Source: an uncultured archaeon (GTDB lineage Archaea > Thermoproteota > Nitrososphaeria > Nitrososphaerales > CALBXV01). Taken from it: DNA of 5,756 nucleotides. Location: positions 1 through 5,756 of the forward strand of contig CALBXV010000199.1 in the NCBI GenBank assembly GCA_937890045.1, in the 5' to 3' direction. The number at the start of each line of letters is the position of its first letter. Position 1 is the first letter of the stretch. The position numbers were made by a program, and so were the translations under genes. The notes under the pieces are model-generated. The model was not told the DNA's origin, did no database searches, and saw nothing but the letters and a program-made list of their open reading frames with translations. Below are positions 5,063-5,756 of this stretch, piece by piece.

Positions 5063-5247
5063 ACAATTATTATGTTATGTCTTTTGAAGAATGTGCAAGA
5101 TGTAGACAGTTCGAGCCTGACCATAAACATAGGAATTGTAGTTTTGATATAGAACATAAAGGTAGTATAACAATACAAACTTTTGAATGTACAAGATGTC
5201 ATTTTAAGTGGACTAAGGAATATAATCATGAAAATAGCTCTTATTAG
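5059..5247 (+). CDS. Small zinc-ribbon protein, second of two (62 residues)
   Basis: No specific family recognised. It has CARC (12-15) and CTRC (44-47), Cys-x2-Cys pairs separated by 28 residues, with a histidine-rich DHKHRNC (21-27) between them and FECTRCHFKWTKEY after the second pair, the usual look of a single zinc ribbon. The start is a GTG overlapping the proline dehydrogenase stop; a shorter version from the ATG at 5077 would keep both cysteine pairs. Its end overlaps the gene 47 start by 20 bases. The overlaps at both ends and the motif spacing make it a real gene rather than chance. The role is unknown; it could be a DNA-, RNA- or protein-binding accessory of the flanking replication and transcription proteins. 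Confidence 0.78.
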   Translation: MNNYYVMSFEECARCRQFEPDHKHRNCSFDIEHKGSITIQTFECTRCHFKWTKEYNHENSSY

Positions 5248-5756
5248 TGACCAACATTTCGGTGGGAAACAAGATAGTCAATCCTTCTTAAATTATATAG
5301 AACATTTCTATACTAAGCAGTTTTTCCCTTACTTGTTAGAAAACAATATTAAAACAGTTGTTGATTTAGGTGATACCTTTGATCGTAGAAAGTATGTAAA
5401 TTTTCATACGTTACACCAGGTAAAGCAGTTTTATTTTGATAATTTAAATAAATGTGGTATTACATTATATTCTATTGTAGGTAACCACTCCACATATTAT
5501 AGAAATACTAATAATGTTAATAGTTCTGAATTACTCTATGGTCATTATGAGAATATTAGCACATATCCATCCCCAACTACAATAACATTAGATGGTGTTA
5601 ATATTGATTTAATCCCGTGGATTAACTCTGAAAATTATGATGAGACAATAGAGTTTATTAAAAATTCAAAATCACAAGTTTTATTTGGACATTTAGAAAT
5701 AGATGGATTTGCTATGTATAAAGGATATGTAGCAGACTCTGGGCTTTCTAGAAAGA
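5228..5756 (+). CDS. 47: T4 gp47-like recombination endonuclease subunit (Mre11/SbcD family), N-terminal part; runs off right edge
   Basis: Gp47 is the metallophosphoesterase nuclease that, with the ATPase gp46 (Rad50/SbcC family), resects double-strand ends so that UvsY and UvsX can start strand invasion. 176 complete codons are present; T4 gp47 has about 340. Visible motifs: SDQHFGGK (7-14) against T4 GDWHLGVK, LGDTFDRRK (47-55) against YGDIFDVRK, GITLYSIVGNH (77-87) against GITLHTIVGNH, IDLIPW (126-131, identical), and FGHLEIDGF...YKG (153-166) against VGHWELNGF...YKG. The metal-binding D8, H10, D49 and N86 and catalytic H87 are present. The residue after GNH is Ser 88, where T4 and most relatives have Asp. 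AAGGA (5215-5219) lies 8 bases before the ATG. Gene 46 would be expected downstream. Confidence 0.95.
   Translation, partial: MKIALISDQHFGGKQDSQSFLNYIEHFYTKQFFPYLLENNIKTVVDLGDTFDRRKYVNFHTLHQVKQFYFDNLNKCGITLYSIVGNHSTYYRNTNNVNSSELLYGHYENISTYPSPTTITLDGVNIDLIPWINSENYDETIEFIKNSKSQVLFGHLEIDGFAMYKGYVADSGLSRK

Noticed and set aside
4984..5229. Minus-strand ORF of 81 codons near the proline dehydrogenase end
   Set aside because: It covers the ends of two plus-strand genes with intact motifs and lacks any support of its own.
1..5756. tRNA genes, CRISPR arrays, insertion sequences, long direct repeats
   Set aside because: The DNA is almost fully covered by well-supported genes; I saw no cloverleaf, regularly spaced repeats, transposase motifs or terminal inverted repeats.

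Overview
The window looks like part of the genome of an AT-rich, T4-like myovirus, most likely a marine one. Five adjacent plus-strand genes match the T4 core by sequence: uvsY, uvsW, gene 55 (late sigma factor), gene 47 (recombination nuclease subunit), and a tail-tube-fold protein next to uvsY. This order resembles that of marine T4-like phages. The plus-strand genes are AT-rich (roughly 27-30% GC in two uvsW lines I counted by hand), which suggests a low-GC host such as a SAR11-type or similar marine bacterium. The host is an inference, not something the sequence shows.

Layout. Positions 1-450, minus strand: the N-terminal 150 codons of a membrane fatty acid desaturase, running off the left edge and richer in GC (about 38%). 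Positions 451-524: an AT-rich divergent intergenic region carrying an exact T4 late promoter element, TATAAATA, which points at a tail-tube-like structural gene (525-1028). A 43-base gap with two TATAAT boxes then leads into a compact plus-strand block: uvsY, uvsW, a 55-codon charged small protein, a 60-codon zinc-ribbon protein, dUTPase, gene 55, proline dehydrogenase, a second small zinc-ribbon protein with a GTG start, and gene 47, which is cut by the right edge. Most junctions in the block overlap by 4 to about 60 bases, so it reads as one translationally coupled operon.

How the genes fit together. UvsY, UvsW and gp47 serve recombination-dependent replication and fork repair. dUTPase keeps uracil out of the DNA and supplies dUMP for dTMP synthesis. 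Gp55 redirects host RNA polymerase to TATAAATA promoters such as the one at 472-479, so the window holds both the late sigma factor and a probable target of it. Two genes are auxiliary metabolic genes: the desaturase, which would alter membrane lipids, and a complete, apparently catalytically intact proline dehydrogenase. The latter overlaps gene 55 by 4 bases and is therefore probably made with the replication and transcription machinery, feeding electrons from proline into the host quinone pool during infection.

I found no tRNA, rRNA, CRISPR array, insertion sequence or convincing intrinsic terminator.
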